In this document: piece after piece, positions 51,445-60,268 of the stretch
How positions within the stretch are numbered: position 1 is the first letter of the stretch
How the letters are laid out: every line of letters begins with the position of its first letter
Source: Geobacteraceae bacterium
Lineage (GTDB): Bacteria; Desulfobacterota; Desulfuromonadia; Geobacterales; Geobacteraceae
Assembly (NCBI GenBank): GCA_009773645.1
Contig: WSYB01000006.1
Span: 1-64,000 of the forward strand
DNA: 64,000 nt
Direction of reading: 5' to 3'
Position numbers and translations under genes: made by a program
Notes under the pieces: model-generated
The model's input: only the letters and a program-made list of their open reading frames with translations
What the model was told of the DNA's origin: nothing
Database searches by the model: none

Positions 51445-53424
51445 CTACCAGACATAATCCTTGGCAATCTCCCGCTTGTCGCGGCCGAACAGGACATGAA
51501 ACACCCGGAGCTTTTTCAGCTTGACCGGCGACAATGAGCCTATCGGAACGTAAACGATCTGTTTCCCAAGCCTGCTTGCCGTCTGTTTGAAATAGCTTCT
51601 CGGAGGGCGGGCTGCCGCATAGATCACATACTTTTCCGGTGAGTAATCCAGGGCCGCCAAGAGCAGCACCTCCGCCTTTCCATTGGCGAAGGCGTAGTCT
51701 CCGTCGCGCCAGACGTCCAGCATGCGGCGCGGCGGATAGGAGAGGAGGAAGCCGCCGTATTCGCAACGGGAGATGCCGGGACCAACGATATTGTCGGCGG
51801 GGGGAGTGGCGTAAAAAGCCATGTCCGACTCCTGCTCGTGTTCCCCGAGCCAGGTCATGAGATAGGGGAACCGGCTGCCACCCCGGTCCTCATCGAAGAT
51901 CACCACCACGGCACCGGCCTCACCCTTGATCCGCTGGTTTTCCCGCACATAAATACGCCCTTCGTGCAGGTTTCTGATGGTTTCCCGCATGTCGATGCCG
52001 TCCAGCATGGAAACGGTAAACGGCTCAACCCGACTTTGCTCTTCGGAGAGCTGTTTTGCTCCTTTCTTTTTCAGAAATCCGCCGTAATCTTCGATTAACA
52101 GGTCTTCCGGCGGATAGGAACAGACTGCGGAATCGTTGAACCCCTCCAGCCATTCGCCCGGCCGCTTTTCCCGGCGTCTCTTCAGGAACCTGAGATGAGA
52201 AAGCCCCTTGGCCTGGCGCTGGGCCCTTGGCCGGAACCTGATACGGCGGCTCCCCCCACAGATGTCCTCGGGTCTGAGGCGGAGCGTGGGGATGTCGGCG
52301 GACTCCCGCTGCCAGGGAGAGAAGGTCGCCAGTCGAAAAAGCGCGTAGGCAAAATTGTCATCAACACAGCCGCGCGCAGAGGCCAGCAGCTGATACAGGT
52401 CCGGCAAAAGCCGGCCGGAGGCCAGTGCATAATTGCGTGAAAACCGGGAAAAGGCCCTTTTCTGCCAGATATGCACGGGTTCGCCGGTCTCCTGCCGGTA
52501 ATGCCGGGAAGATTCCTGAAAGAGCCGGAAATTTATCCGCTGGCGGTCCGGCATCTCCCCTTCCCCTCCCACGCGGCGGGCGCTCCTGGTGACCGACGCA
52601 CGCAGCGCCTCCTCTTCCGGGATATCCCGCTTCCCACCGGCGATCAGCTCCAGGACATTGAACCTCTTGCGCAGGGAAACCCCTCCCTCTGGCAGCTCTT
52701 CCGGCAGAGGCCCGCGGCGCATCTCGTATACGGCGGAGAGAAACGGGTATTCCGCCAGCACCTCGCCGCACGAATCCGGATGGAGGTTGAAGAGACGGAC
52801 GTTCTCACGCTTTACCCGTTCCAGCGGCGCCGCCTGCCGGGTTAGAAAGAACTTTTTCACCCGCCCGAGATGGGCCATGCCACAGACAAAGAGGACGCGC
52901 TCGCAGGTTTTTGAAAGCTGTTGCAGGCGGAAGGCCATCCCCTTTTCCCGGCGCAGGTCCTCTCTCCCCGGAATGGAGGTGCCGCAGGCCCTGACGAACT
53001 CCTCATAGTAGCTCTTGATGCCGATGCGCTGGACGGCATAGGAATCCGGCAGAGACTCAGAATGCGCCGGATAGTCATCCAGGTCCACATCAACGAGGCT
53101 CAAAGGGATATCCCGCTCCAGCGCCAGCCGGCCCGCCTCCACGAGCGGGTCAGCCGGCTCGATCAGCAGATACACGGTTTGCGTATCCTCAGTCCCCACC
53201 GGTTTAGCAGGCTTCACAACGTAAGTGAGCACCGAAACTTCCGGGAGTCTCCTGATCCCCCGCAGAAATGGGGCTTCCAATGTTGCCGGAAGCTCGATGG
53301 CAATGCAGTCCGGCTTAACCCGCTCCACCGCCTCACGCACCAAATGGGCGAACTCCATCCGGTAATGGAGGACCGGGAGAGCATGGATATTGCCGAATTG
53401 TTCAAGATAGAGTCTGTGGGACAT
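51445..53424 (-). CDS. TraB/PrgY/Tiki-like protein with a long unknown C-terminal part
   Basis: The first 200 residues carry the hallmarks of the TraB/PrgY/Tiki/GumN superfamily: two GxxH motifs (GNIH at 11-14 and GMAH at 182-185), a conserved Glu in PDCIAIELP (E44) and an Arg in RREKGMA (158-163). This superfamily contains proven and suspected metalloproteases. The remaining 450 residues have no family I recognise; they include RPEDICGGSRRIRFRPR and, near 460-600, DGIDMRETIRNLHEGRIYVRE and VVIFDEDRGG. No signal peptide is seen. It follows the SNF2 gene after 25 bases on the same strand, so the two are probably one operon. Confidence 0.6.
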   Translation of the reverse strand: MSHRLYLEQFGNIHALPVLHYRMEFAHLVREAVERVKPDCIAIELPATLEAPFLRGIRRLPEVSVLTYVVKPAKPVGTEDTQTVYLLIEPADPLVEAGRLALERDIPLSLVDVDLDDYPAHSESLPDSYAVQRIGIKSYYEEFVRACGTSIPGREDLRREKGMAFRLQQLSKTCERVLFVCGMAHLGRVKKFFLTRQAAPLERVKRENVRLFNLHPDSCGEVLAEYPFLSAVYEMRRGPLPEELPEGGVSLRKRFNVLELIAGGKRDIPEEEALRASVTRSARRVGGEGEMPDRQRINFRLFQESSRHYRQETGEPVHIWQKRAFSRFSRNYALASGRLLPDLYQLLASARGCVDDNFAYALFRLATFSPWQRESADIPTLRLRPEDICGGSRRIRFRPRAQRQAKGLSHLRFLKRRREKRPGEWLEGFNDSAVCSYPPEDLLIEDYGGFLKKKGAKQLSEEQSRVEPFTVSMLDGIDMRETIRNLHEGRIYVRENQRIKGEAGAVVVIFDEDRGGSRFPYLMTWLGEHEQESDMAFYATPPADNIVGPGISRCEYGGFLLSYPPRRMLDVWRDGDYAFANGKAEVLLLAALDYSPEKYVIYAAARPPRSYFKQTASRLGKQIVYVPIGSLSPVKLKKLRVFHVLFGRDKREIAKDYVW

Positions 53425-53449
53425 GGTTAAATCCGTCCTCCCGCCCGCC

Positions 53450-56400
53450 TCACGGCGCCAGCAGGAAATCGAAATCCTCCTTTGACAGCGCAGCGCCCCC
53501 GGCGCCCATGGCGTCGTCCAGGAGCGCCTTGTAAAGCTTCAGCTTGCGCTCCTTGAGCGCCATCATCTTCTCCTCGACCGTGTGCCGCATAAGAAGCCTG
53601 GTGACGGTGACCTTCTCGGTCTGGCCGATTCGGTGGGCACGGTCGGAGGCCTGGTTCTCCACCGCCGGGTTCCACCAGGGGTCGAGGTGGTAGACGTAGG
53701 TGGCCCGGGTAAGGTTGAGCCCCTTCCCCCCGGCCTTGAGGCTGATGAGAAAGACCAGCGGCTCGTCGCTTTTCTGGAACCGGCTGACAAGTCCCTTCCG
53801 TTTGGCGACCGGCGTGGAGCCGTCGAGACGGAGAAAGGGGAGTCTGTGGTGTTTCAGCCCCGCCTCGATAATGTCCAGATAGCTGGTGAACTGGGAGAAG
53901 ACGAGGACCGAGTGCCCTTCCTCCTTGAGCTCCAGGAGCTGTTCGGCGAGGCACTCCAGTTTGGGGGAGTCGGCCTTGGAGCCGGAACTGACGAGGGTCG
54001 GGCAGAGACATATCTGCCGCAACCTCAGAATAGCGGTAAGGGCGATCATCCGTGCCTGGCCCGGACTCTTAACGCGGAACGCCTCGTCCACGGCCCCCCT
54101 CACCTCTTCGACGGTCCGCTGGTAGAGGGCCCGCTGCTTCGGGGTCATCTCCAGGTAGAGGTCGGCCTCGACGCGGGGTGGCAGCTCGTCGGCGATCATC
54201 TGCTTGGAACGGCGGAGGATGAATGGGCGGGTCCGGCGGACCAGGGTGTCAACCCCGCCGAAGCCCCGGATGTCGGTACGGCGCCGGAACTCCTCGTAGC
54301 TCCCCAAGAGTCCCGGCACACAGAGGTCCATAATGGCGAAGTATTCCCCCAGGTGGTTCTCCATCGGCGTGCCGGTGAGGGCAAGCCTGAACCGCGCGGT
54401 GATCCGCCGGGCCGCGCCGGTGGTGGCGGCATGGATATTCTTCACCTGCTGGGCCTCGTCGAAGACGGCCACATGGAACGGGATGGAGGCGAGGATGTCG
54501 GCGTCCCGCTGGAGGATACCGTAGCTGGTGAGGACGATGTCGGCGCCGGCGAAGTCGATAGACCGCTTCTGCCCGGCGTAGGTGACGACCCGGAAGGCGG
54601 GGTAGAATCGGGCGATCTCGCTCTCCCAGTTGAAGAGGAGCGAGGGGGGAACCACGACGAGATGGGGGAGCCGTTCCGTTGCGGCGGACGGGGTTGTACC
54701 CTCGGCCAGCCCGGCGAGGAAGGCTATTGCCTGGACGGTCTTGCCGAGCCCCATGTCGTCGGCCAGGCAGGCGCCGAAGCGGTGCTCGTGGAGAAAGGCG
54801 AGCCAGTCGCCCCCTTCCTTCTGGTAGTGGCGCAGGTCGGCCTTAAGTCCCGCCGGGAGGGGGCGCTCGGGGATCTGCTCCAGGCGGGTCAGGCCCGCCA
54901 GGAGCTTTTCCTCCTCCGGCGGGAGCCGGAGGCTTACGCCGTGAGCCCTCAGCTCCAGCCAGTCGAGGATCTGCAGGCGTGGAATTCGGACGATCTCCCC
55001 CTTTTTCTTCCGCTTCCCCTTCCCTCCTTCAAAGGCGACGAGGAGCTCCAGGATGCGGCGCTGCTCGTCCCCCAAAAGATAGCAAGCACTCCCCTGCCTC
55101 ACTATCCCCCCCTCAAGGAGCTGCCGGATTTCCTCCAGGGCGAGCAGTTCGCCATTGCAGCGAATCTCGGGCCTGAGCTCGAACCAGTCGATGCCGGCGG
55201 CATTGGCGGTGACGGTGAAGTCCCAGTTTGCAGCGGCCAGGGGCTCTCCCCGGAGGTGCAGGTCGAACCCCTCACGCCCGAGGGCCACGGCCAGCTCCCC
55301 CAGGCGAGGGAGAAGGGTCTCGCGACGGAGTTCCAAGGAGCACGGCGCGTCACCATCGACAAAGGGGTCGATTCCGAAGCGGTCGTAGAGGAGCCTGATC
55401 AGCCGGGCCTGGGTGATCCGCTCCTCGATGCCGAAGCGCCAGCCGTCAGGGGTGGCGAAGATGAGGAGCATGTTCTTCTCGCAGCCGTGGGCAAAGGCGT
55501 TCACCAATTGTTTGGCGTCGGCTTTCACGGCCCGCCTGGTGAAATCGGGACCCCCGAGTCCGCGCCGAAGCAGAGCGTCGCGGGCCGTGGTGGTGGTTGT
55601 CTCCAGCAGGGCAAAGCCCGTCTCGATCATGGCCGTCACCCGTTTTTTCGCCCTGAGGGGCTGGGGAAGGCCGGAGCGGAAGCCGGGTATGAACAGCCGG
55701 AACGTATCCATGGAGAACGGAAACGGTACCCCGGCCAGTTCCCCCCAAGGAGCCAGACCTATGACCTCTTCGTCGGGCGCGTCCTCGATCTCCAGAAAGT
55801 ACAATGGGGAATGCGTGACGGCCGGGTCCGCCTCTTCTCCGTTAGCAATGAAGCGGCAGCGGTTACCGAGCTTTTTAAGAAGGACCGGACTCACCCTGAT
55901 GGCGGCGTAATTGAAGGCTTGGGCGCCCGTGGTCAGGGTCGCCCCGGCGTAATCGTAAGGCTCGCCGGTCAGTTCGTAATGCGTATCCGACCCGTCCAGC
56001 ACCGTGTCCCATAGCTTCCACGGCTCCAGGTCGGAAACCTGATGGATCGTCTTCTCCGCCGGATCTATCAGGCATTCTCCGGCGACAACCGCTTGCGCAG
56101 GGAGCGGAGAGCCGTCGGCGAGGCATCTGGTTACGCGGACGCTCCCCTGGTCGAGGGAAAAGGTGATCCCCGCCCGAAGGGGCGCATCGTCACGAAACGC
56201 AAGGGGTGTCTCGCTGCCGTTCCCCTGCCGCAGGACGATGGGATACTTGCCCTGCAGCGCGGAAAAGTCCTTGAAGAACCTCCCGGTGGGTTCAAAAAAA
56301 TAGTGCCGCGACATGAAGATGCGCAGGTCGGCCGGCAACACCCCCCAGCCGTACAGCTGCTCGCTCCCCTTGCGGATTGTGCCGAAGATATGCCCGTCCC

Positions 56401-56950
56401 TGATTTCCAGCACCAGGCGGATGTTGCCGTTATACGGTTTCGCCGCCGGCTTTTTCTCCTTGAGCGCCGCTGCCCGTACTGCCCGCGCCTCCTCTAGCCG
56501 ATTTATCAGCGTTGCGCGGACCGAAGGCCCCGCAGTCGTGGGAGGCTTCTGTTCGTCTTCCAACCCCACCAGGCGTTCGACGTTGCGCAGGAGTCGGTCG
56601 CTGAAGCGGAACGTGGCAAAACTTTCCGGCGAAACGGCCCGTTTGAGGAGTGCCCAACCGGTCACCACATGGGAGCACTGCCTGCCGGGGCTCCACTCCC
56701 TGCAGGTGCATTCCGTAGTGAGTTGTGAGCCGGCGGCGGCGAAAGTGACCCTATGGCGAGCCTGCAGGTCGAGGACAAAGGCATTACGACCGTCGAGCCA
56801 CTCCGCATCGGTCACGAAATAGCGCTGGCATGCGGCAATACCTTCGAGCAGATGGTTTTTGGATGCCAGGGCATAGACCGCCCCGGCAGGCGTGTCGCGC
56901 AGGATGGCAAGGGGGGGTGGCAGGGCAGTGAGCGGCGTTGAAAAGGTCAC
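53450..56950 (-). CDS. SWIM zinc-finger SNF2-family helicase
   Basis: The 1166 residues begin with a SWIM zinc finger (CTCREWSPGRQCSH, about residues 83-96), which can bind DNA or protein. A long middle region of unknown role follows. A full SNF2 motor then has LADDMGLGKT near residue 730, VFDEAQQVKN near 830 and late motifs VFSQFTSYLDII, LISLKAGGKGLNLT and RAHRIGQTEKV. Such proteins move along DNA or remodel DNA-protein complexes. The TraB-like gene follows in the same transcript. Confidence 0.93.
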   Translation of the reverse strand: MTFSTPLTALPPPLAILRDTPAGAVYALASKNHLLEGIAACQRYFVTDAEWLDGRNAFVLDLQARHRVTFAAAGSQLTTECTCREWSPGRQCSHVVTGWALLKRAVSPESFATFRFSDRLLRNVERLVGLEDEQKPPTTAGPSVRATLINRLEEARAVRAAALKEKKPAAKPYNGNIRLVLEIRDGHIFGTIRKGSEQLYGWGVLPADLRIFMSRHYFFEPTGRFFKDFSALQGKYPIVLRQGNGSETPLAFRDDAPLRAGITFSLDQGSVRVTRCLADGSPLPAQAVVAGECLIDPAEKTIHQVSDLEPWKLWDTVLDGSDTHYELTGEPYDYAGATLTTGAQAFNYAAIRVSPVLLKKLGNRCRFIANGEEADPAVTHSPLYFLEIEDAPDEEVIGLAPWGELAGVPFPFSMDTFRLFIPGFRSGLPQPLRAKKRVTAMIETGFALLETTTTTARDALLRRGLGGPDFTRRAVKADAKQLVNAFAHGCEKNMLLIFATPDGWRFGIEERITQARLIRLLYDRFGIDPFVDGDAPCSLELRRETLLPRLGELAVALGREGFDLHLRGEPLAAANWDFTVTANAAGIDWFELRPEIRCNGELLALEEIRQLLEGGIVRQGSACYLLGDEQRRILELLVAFEGGKGKRKKKGEIVRIPRLQILDWLELRAHGVSLRLPPEEEKLLAGLTRLEQIPERPLPAGLKADLRHYQKEGGDWLAFLHEHRFGACLADDMGLGKTVQAIAFLAGLAEGTTPSAATERLPHLVVVPPSLLFNWESEIARFYPAFRVVTYAGQKRSIDFAGADIVLTSYGILQRDADILASIPFHVAVFDEAQQVKNIHAATTGAARRITARFRLALTGTPMENHLGEYFAIMDLCVPGLLGSYEEFRRRTDIRGFGGVDTLVRRTRPFILRRSKQMIADELPPRVEADLYLEMTPKQRALYQRTVEEVRGAVDEAFRVKSPGQARMIALTAILRLRQICLCPTLVSSGSKADSPKLECLAEQLLELKEEGHSVLVFSQFTSYLDIIEAGLKHHRLPFLRLDGSTPVAKRKGLVSRFQKSDEPLVFLISLKAGGKGLNLTRATYVYHLDPWWNPAVENQASDRAHRIGQTEKVTVTRLLMRHTVEEKMMALKERKLKLYKALLDDAMGAGGAALSKEDFDFLLAP

Positions 56951-57028
56951 TAGGTCAAACTCCGGTCGAAGACAACTCTATGGCAACGCAAACAAGGACG
57001 GTATGATAACCCAGGCAGGATTATCTAG

Positions 57029-58030
57029 TTGAATTTAAATTACTTTCCGTATAAAATTGCAAACATGAAAAAAATACGGAAAAAATACCATTGGATTGAT
57101 ACAGGTGAAGATGCCAGACGCCAATACATCGACGCTCAGGCAACGTTCACGGCTTGGGAAGATGCCCGAAAAGCTGCTTCCGAAGTACGTGGAGGCATGT
57201 ATTGGAAGCGACATGGTGAAACGGAATACTTGATCCGGACTTCGCCCAGCAACGCTCAAAAAAGTATTGGTCCTCGCTCTGAGAAGACAGAGCAAATCTA
57301 CCAAAATTTCACTGTTAGAAAAGCTGAGGCCGAGCAAAGGCTCGCAGACCTTACCAGCGCGCTTGAGCGACATCAGCGGATGAACCGAGCGCTTTTTGTC
57401 GGCCGGGCGCCTCGTATACTCATTGACATACTAAACAAGCTCGCCAAAGATGGGCTTTCGGACTATTTCACGGTCATTGGCACTCACGCCCTATACGCTT
57501 ATGAAGCTGCAGCAGGCGTTGGTTTTGGAGAAGCGGCGGCATTGGCAACCCAGGACATTGACCTTCTTCTGGATACCCGGAAGCGCCTGAGCTTTATCGC
57601 ACAGATGACCAATATGGGTACATCAATGTTGAAGCTGATCCAGAAGGTAGATTCCACCTTCAAAATCCGCGACGACCAGAAATACACTGCCGTCAACAGC
57701 AAGGGCTTTGAAGTCGATATCATCCGAAGGGAACCGAAAGACGGTGATCCCCACCCTCTGCGGCTGACTGATGAGGATGATGAGTTCTATGCAGTACCGG
57801 CACGGAATGCTGGTCTGCTGCTCGATGGGCCACGCTTTTCGGCGATGATCGTTTCTACGACCGGCCACATGGCAAGGATGAACACAATTTCTCCAGTGGC
57901 CTTCGTTAGGTTCAAGAGATGGATGGCTGAACAGCTTGACCGGGACCCTATGAAGCGCCAAAGAGACATCCTTCAAGCGAATATGGTCGAAGAACTGATA
58001 GTCGAATACCTTCCCCACCTCCAACAATAA
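57029..58030 (+). CDS. Nucleotidyltransferase-fold protein (GSU2403-like)
   Basis: The 333 residues (TTG start with AGGA nine bases upstream; an ATG at 57065 is the alternative) include a nucleotidyltransferase-like core: VIGTHALYAYEAAAGVGF, then TQDIDLLLD, whose Asp residues fit the metal-binding pair. It resembles the GSU2403-type group known mainly from Geobacter relatives. Its base composition is visibly lower in GC than its neighbours, and it stands alone on the plus strand, so transfer is likely. Toxin-like relatives exist in this fold, but no antitoxin partner is seen. Confidence 0.75.
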   Translation: MNLNYFPYKIANMKKIRKKYHWIDTGEDARRQYIDAQATFTAWEDARKAASEVRGGMYWKRHGETEYLIRTSPSNAQKSIGPRSEKTEQIYQNFTVRKAEAEQRLADLTSALERHQRMNRALFVGRAPRILIDILNKLAKDGLSDYFTVIGTHALYAYEAAAGVGFGEAAALATQDIDLLLDTRKRLSFIAQMTNMGTSMLKLIQKVDSTFKIRDDQKYTAVNSKGFEVDIIRREPKDGDPHPLRLTDEDDEFYAVPARNAGLLLDGPRFSAMIVSTTGHMARMNTISPVAFVRFKRWMAEQLDRDPMKRQRDILQANMVEELIVEYLPHLQQ

Positions 58031-58117
58031 GAAATACCTTTTTCAAACGCACAGAAGATTCTTACCTGCAGATTCCCTCCCCTGCTCCCGCCGCGCAACT
58101 GCGGCGCATTCGCCGCG

Positions 58118-58936
58118 CTACTTCAAATACCGCAAAGCCTCCTCCCCCAGTATCCTCTCCACTGCCAGCGGCAGCAACTCCTTGGGCTCCTTTTCCGCGG
58201 CAGCCATCATCTTCAGGGCGTAACGGGCGATGTTGATCCCGTCGCGCACCGAATAGAGCTCATCGGCAGCGTGGGCCCGCTGAAGGAAATCAACCACGTA
58301 GCGGAGGATGTGATCGGAGGCGAACGGGAGGTTTTCCTTCAGGATCACAAGCTCTTCGTCGGCCTCGGGGAAGTCGATGAAGATCTGGGGCTGGAGGCGG
58401 GAATGGATGTACTCCGGCACTTCAAAGGTGGAAGCGTCCTCGTTCATGGTGACCACAATGCGGAAATCCGGGCTTGCCGGAATTCTCAGGCCGGTGATGA
58501 TCGATTCCACATAGCGCCGGTCGTCAAGGAGCGGCGCAAGGGAGGCCCACGATTTCTCGCTCATCCGGTTCCCCTCGTCGAGGATCAGGACCCCCCCCTT
58601 CAGCATGGCGGAAACGAGAGATGAGGCCGCATACTGGATCCTGCCGTCCGGACCGATCACCGGAGTGACGATCAGGTCCTCCGGGCGCGTATCCATGGTT
58701 GCCTGGAAGAGGTAGACCGGGCGATCGAGGCGTTTTGCCGCCGCGTACGCCAGGGTGGTCTTCCCCACCCCCGGCTTGCCGATGAGGCGGGGATTGAAAG
58801 GGATGTCCCGCTCGTCAATGACCATCCAGGCAGCCAGAAGCTGCTTCAGAAGCTCCCCCTGGCCGACCCATTTCAGTGACAGTCGCACCGGCGAGGCAAG
58901 GGTAAGTTGAACACCGTCTAACGTAATCTGCTCCAT
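58118..58936 (-). CDS. MoxR/CbbQ-type AAA+ ATPase
   Basis: The 272 residues contain Walker A GKPGVGKTT, Walker B GGVLILDEGNRM, a sensor with VVTMNED and an arginine-finger region SRLQPQIFIDFP. MoxR-type ATPases usually act as chaperones with a von Willebrand A-domain partner to activate metalloenzymes or stress responses; no such partner is adjacent. The gene lies 90 bases after the low-GC nucleotidyltransferase gene, on the opposite strand. Confidence 0.9.
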   Translation of the reverse strand: MEQITLDGVQLTLASPVRLSLKWVGQGELLKQLLAAWMVIDERDIPFNPRLIGKPGVGKTTLAYAAAKRLDRPVYLFQATMDTRPEDLIVTPVIGPDGRIQYAASSLVSAMLKGGVLILDEGNRMSEKSWASLAPLLDDRRYVESIITGLRIPASPDFRIVVTMNEDASTFEVPEYIHSRLQPQIFIDFPEADEELVILKENLPFASDHILRYVVDFLQRAHAADELYSVRDGINIARYALKMMAAAEKEPKELLPLAVERILGEEALRYLK

Positions 58937-58952
58937 GCCGTCTCCAAAATCT

Positions 58953-59037
58953 TGTGAAAAGTGAATCGTTCGCTTCGCTCACTGTGAAAGGTGAAAAAGC
59001 CTTTTTTACCCTTCACTTTTCACCTTTCACGTGTTGT
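58953..59037. repeat. GTGAAAG-type inverted heptamer repeat
   Basis: GTGAAAGGTGAAAA and TTTTCACCTTTCAC face each other between the MoxR gene and the small Cys-rich gene. CTTCACTTTTCAC supplies a further unit. Confidence 0.7.
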
Positions 59038-59206
59038 GTTCATGCAGATACATCATCGCCAGCCGCGCCCTGTTCTCCAGGCACTGCCGGCACAGTTCGC
59101 CGGCATCGTTCCAGACCTCGCCGGACAGCCACTTCCCCGCCTCGGTAAAGGCCGACTCCGCCCCCCCCTCTTCGAACTCCTTGCCACAGACTCCACAGGT
59201 TTTCAC
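59027..59206 (-). CDS. Small Cys-rich protein coupled to hemH
   Basis: A 59-residue product starts at GTG 59206, which overlaps the hemH stop by four bases (GTGA). It has two CxxC pairs (CGVCGKEF and CRQCLENR), consistent with one zinc or iron site. A longer frame running into hemH is rejected as a shadow. The tight overlap and position suggest a job linked to heme or metal handling, but this is inference; no family is recognised. Confidence 0.65.
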   Translation of the reverse strand: MKTCGVCGKEFEEGGAESAFTEAGKWLSGEVWNDAGELCRQCLENRARLAMMYLHEHNT

Positions 59207-60186
59207 GGTTTTCCGGTTCCCGGTTCCCGGTCCCCGATCCCGGTCTTCCGCACCAGGTCCGCCAGACACTCGATGAAGGTCGGCGAGCTGTTGAGGGAGG
59301 GTGAACGGCGGAAATTGGCATAACCGAGCTTCCAGGCCTCTGCCGAGTACTGGATGTCGATCTCGTAGAGGGTCTCGATGTGGTCTGAAACAAAGGAGAG
59401 CGGCACCACCAGGAGGTTCTTGCACCCTTGAGCAGCCAGCTGTTTCAGCATATCCTCCGTTGAGGGCTCCAGCCACTTCACCGGCCCGGCCCGGGATTGA
59501 AAGGCCAGATGATGGGTAACATTGCCGAAACGCTCCATGACCAGACGCACCGTCTCCTCGATATGGGAGAGGTATGGGTCTCCCTGGTCAATGAACGATT
59601 GGGGGAGCGAGTGGGCGGAAAAAAGGATCTCCACCTGGGACAGGGGGTGGAACTGCTCCAGCCCCTCTCCTATCTTCTCCGCCAGTGCGGCAATATAGAG
59701 AGGATGGTCGTAGAAACGGTCGAGGTAAGAGACTTCGAACTGTATCCCTGCTTCGGCCAGCACCCGCTTCAGCTCATTGACGCTGGAACCGGTAGTGGCC
59801 CTTGAATAGTGGGGATAAAGGGAAAGGGCGACAATGCGGAAAATCCCCTCCTTTTTTATGGCGGCCAGTGCCTCGATGGTAGAGGGTTTCCAGTAACGCA
59901 TCGCCACAAAGCAGCGGAAATCGCTTCCCAGTTTCTCTTCGAGGGCCTTTGCCTGGGACTCGGTCAGCTCCCTGATCGGCGACTTGCCCCCTATCAGCCC
60001 ATAATAAGCCTCCACCTTCGGCGCGCGCCTTTTCGATATGAAACGGGCAATCAAAGGCTGCAGAAAAGCCGGCCCGATTTTAATGATGTCCCGGTCGGAA
60101 AAGAGGTTGAACAGAAACGGCTCCACTGCATCGAGCGAGTCGGGCCCTCCCATCTGGAGGAGAAGGACGGCTGTTTTATGCGACAT
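59203..60186 (-). CDS. hemH: Ferrochelatase
   Basis: HemH inserts ferrous iron into protoporphyrin IX in the last step of heme synthesis. The 327 residues begin [18 protein letters not shown] and include [10 protein letters not shown], the active-site segment [18 protein letters not shown] and a late [18 protein letters not shown]. The last ten or so residues ([10 protein letters not shown]) are encoded by a GGTTCCC heptamer tract and are probably a recent, tolerated extension. Confidence 0.95.
   Translation of the reverse strand: MSHKTAVLLLQMGGPDSLDAVEPFLFNLFSDRDIIKIGPAFLQPLIARFISKRRAPKVEAYYGLIGGKSPIRELTESQAKALEEKLGSDFRCFVAMRYWKPSTIEALAAIKKEGIFRIVALSLYPHYSRATTGSSVNELKRVLAEAGIQFEVSYLDRFYDHPLYIAALAEKIGEGLEQFHPLSQVEILFSAHSLPQSFIDQGDPYLSHIEETVRLVMERFGNVTHHLAFQSRAGPVKWLEPSTEDMLKQLAAQGCKNLLVVPLSFVSDHIETLYEIDIQYSAEAWKLGYANFRRSPSLNSSPTFIECLADLVRKTGIGDREPGTGKP
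59207..59250. repeat. Heptamer tract at the end of hemH
   Basis: GGTTCCCGGTTCCCGGTCCC repeats run through the last codons of hemH on the opposite strand. Confidence 0.75.
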
Positions 60187-60268
60187 GAAGTCCTCGTCTG
60201 GTGCGGTTAAAGTTACTCCCTTTCAGCATCGTGTTATCAGAATCCGGTGAAACCGCTTCGCTCTGCGG

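Noticed and set aside
59027-59476. A 150-residue gene antisense-free over the hemH end
   Set aside because: Its first 90 residues are an out-of-frame reading of hemH. Only the last 59 residues, from GTG 59206, look like a real protein.
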